Shown here: positions 62,872 to 64,000 of the stretch, one piece after another
Layout of the letters: every line of letters begins with the position of its first letter
How positions within the stretch are numbered: position 1 is the first letter of the stretch
Assembly (NCBI GenBank): GCA_002286715.1
Contig: NSJX01000011.1
Location: 504,106 to 568,105 of the forward strand
Origin: Dentipellis sp. KUC8613
Lineage: Eukaryota > Basidiomycota > Agaricomycetes > Russulales > Hericiaceae
Reading direction: 5' to 3'
Length of the DNA: 64,000 bases
Program-made: the position numbers and the translations under genes
The notes under the pieces: generated by a model
Databases searched by the model: none
Told to the model about the DNA's origin: nothing
Seen by the model: the letters and a program-made list of their open reading frames with translations, nothing else

Positions 62872-64000
62872 ATGGCACCCACTTCCCCTGTTGAAGAGCA
62901 CCATGGCTTCCAGTCTCATACCTCCGTCGCCGTCAGGCGCCGTCTCTCCTCCAGCGTGAACGGCTCCAAGAAGCCCGCCTTTGTTAATTTCGTCAGCCTC
63001 CAGGTGCGCATAATTATCCTCCTTGTTTTCGCGCGCTAATATACCGCGTAGCCCATGTGGGTTGGTATCGCAGGCGCCGTCGTAAACAGTAATACTGGCT
63101 ATGAGATCGCCATATCCATACACGACTCTGTGTACAACACCGACTTCTCGTCTGCCATCCTGCCGTACCAGAGTGATGACTCGGACAAGCAGAGCCAAGA
63201 TATCGAAACCCATATCCTCAAGGTCATCCGCGAGTTCTGTCACGAGCACGCATGCAAGTTCCTCGGTGCTGGAGTAACTCTTGCATTGCTTCGCGAGGTC
63301 TGGCTTTATTCCGCTGCTTCGGAACATTTCCTGACGGTAGCACCAGTCGCCCAATCTCTGCACGCGCCTATGGCTTGAGCTAGATATTGTGCCCATCGTG
63401 TTCAATGTCAAGCCCTTCCATACCGACTCCATAACGAGGCCGAACATCAAACATCGCATATCTTCCACCACTGGCTCGTACGTGCCGTCGGGTGCCGAGA
63501 CGCCCACCGTGTACGTCGACCCCACCGCCTTCGACCGCGGCAGCAAGAATTTCCTCTCCACTGGCGCCGTCGCACCGAAACTGCCGATCCCCCGCACGCT
63601 TGACGAACAGGCCGACTCGGCCGCCCGCAAATGTGTTATGTACTTCGGTCCCAACAACAACCCCCGCTTGAGCATCGGGCCCCGCAACCAAGTCGCCGTC
63701 GATGCAGGCGGTAAGATACATCTTATCGACGACCTCGATCAATACCGTAGCACGGTCAGCGCCGCGACTTGGGACGCCGTGACTCAGTTGGCGGATGAGC
63801 TCCGCGAGCGCAAAGTCAAGATCGCCTTCTTCTCCTCGACGCCCCAGGGCGGTGAGTGCCCCTTCCGTCCCCGCTGTGTTCCATGCCGACAGTAATTGAC
63901 TGGTGCCTTGCTTCCCTGCCCCGCATTCCCAGGTGGCGTCGCCCTCGTGAGTACCCCGCATTCCGTTAGCTCATCCGCGTTGCTCATCCGCTATCTATAT
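62872..64000 (+). CDS. Trehalose phosphorylase (retaining, GT4-type; fungal trehalose synthase/CCG-9 group), 5' part only
   Basis: This enzyme reversibly converts trehalose and phosphate to alpha-glucose 1-phosphate and glucose. It was first described in mushrooms such as Grifola and Pleurotus as trehalose synthase. The ATG at 62872 starts MAPTSPVEEHHGFQ. After one intron come MWVGIAGAVVNSNTGYEIAISIHDSVYNTDF and HACKFLGAGVTLALLRE. A second intron (about 63300-63351) joins to LCTRLWLELDIVPIVFNVKPFHTDSITRP, RISSTTGSYVPSGAETP, KLPIPRTLDEQADSAARKC, YFGPNNNPRLSIGPRNQVAVDAGGKIH and FFSSTPQGGGVAL, all hallmark blocks of the basidiomycete enzyme. The glycosyltransferase catalytic half lies beyond the window. 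Confidence 0.95.

Overview
This window is nuclear DNA from a filamentous basidiomycete, most likely an Agaricomycete. The evidence is dense genes split by many short introns (mostly about 45-70 nt), GC-rich coding sequence, a fungal trehalose phosphorylase at the right edge and single-gene eukaryotic housekeeping loci throughout. There is no operon, prophage, CRISPR array or bacterial-style system. I place 21 protein genes and one U6 snRNA gene. Gene coordinates run from start to stop codon and include introns. Protein lengths are given only where I could sum the exons by hand.

Layout. 1-5.2 kb: the large subunit of chromatin assembly factor 1 (minus, cut by the left edge), a divergent replication factor C subunit (plus) and a small orphan gene (minus). 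5.2-10.1 kb: about 5 kb with no gene I can support. 10.1-17.3 kb: an arrestin-fold protein (minus), an SLC35F6-type transporter (plus), U6 snRNA (minus) and uracil-DNA glycosylase (plus). 17.5-26.4 kb: the deadenylase PAN2 (minus), a flavin monooxygenase (minus) and a Ser/Thr-rich single-pass membrane protein (plus). 26.5-33.2 kb: the TBP-removing ATPase MOT1 (minus). 33.4-44.7 kb, all plus: a JmjC oxygenase, a TBC1D5-like Rab GAP, the succinate dehydrogenase flavoprotein and a membrane-tailed aldehyde dehydrogenase. 45-52.5 kb: a GH95 fucosidase-type enzyme (minus), splicing factor SPF45 (minus) and an IAH1-type esterase (plus). 52.5-58.3 kb: the mitotic phosphatase CDC25 (plus) with a long leader and a long pyrimidine-rich 3' flank. 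58.3-64 kb: a basidiomycete orphan with a C-terminal CxxC motif (minus), a TFIIB/BRF-type transcription factor (minus) and trehalose phosphorylase (plus, cut by the right edge).

Common theme. Most genes are unrelated neighbours, but several act in S phase or the cell cycle: CAF-1, RFC, UNG and CDC25. Perfect ACGCGT sites (the MluI cell-cycle box bound by MBF in yeasts) occur five times around the CAF-1/RFC start sites, four times within 73 bp upstream of a TATA box ahead of CDC25, and once ahead of UNG. That shared regulatory signature is the most coherent non-coding signal I found. I did not find a convincing new multi-gene system. The best unexplained items are the 5-kb gene-poor block, the orphan proteins, the unusual 3' end of U6 and an apparent frameshift in the JmjC gene.
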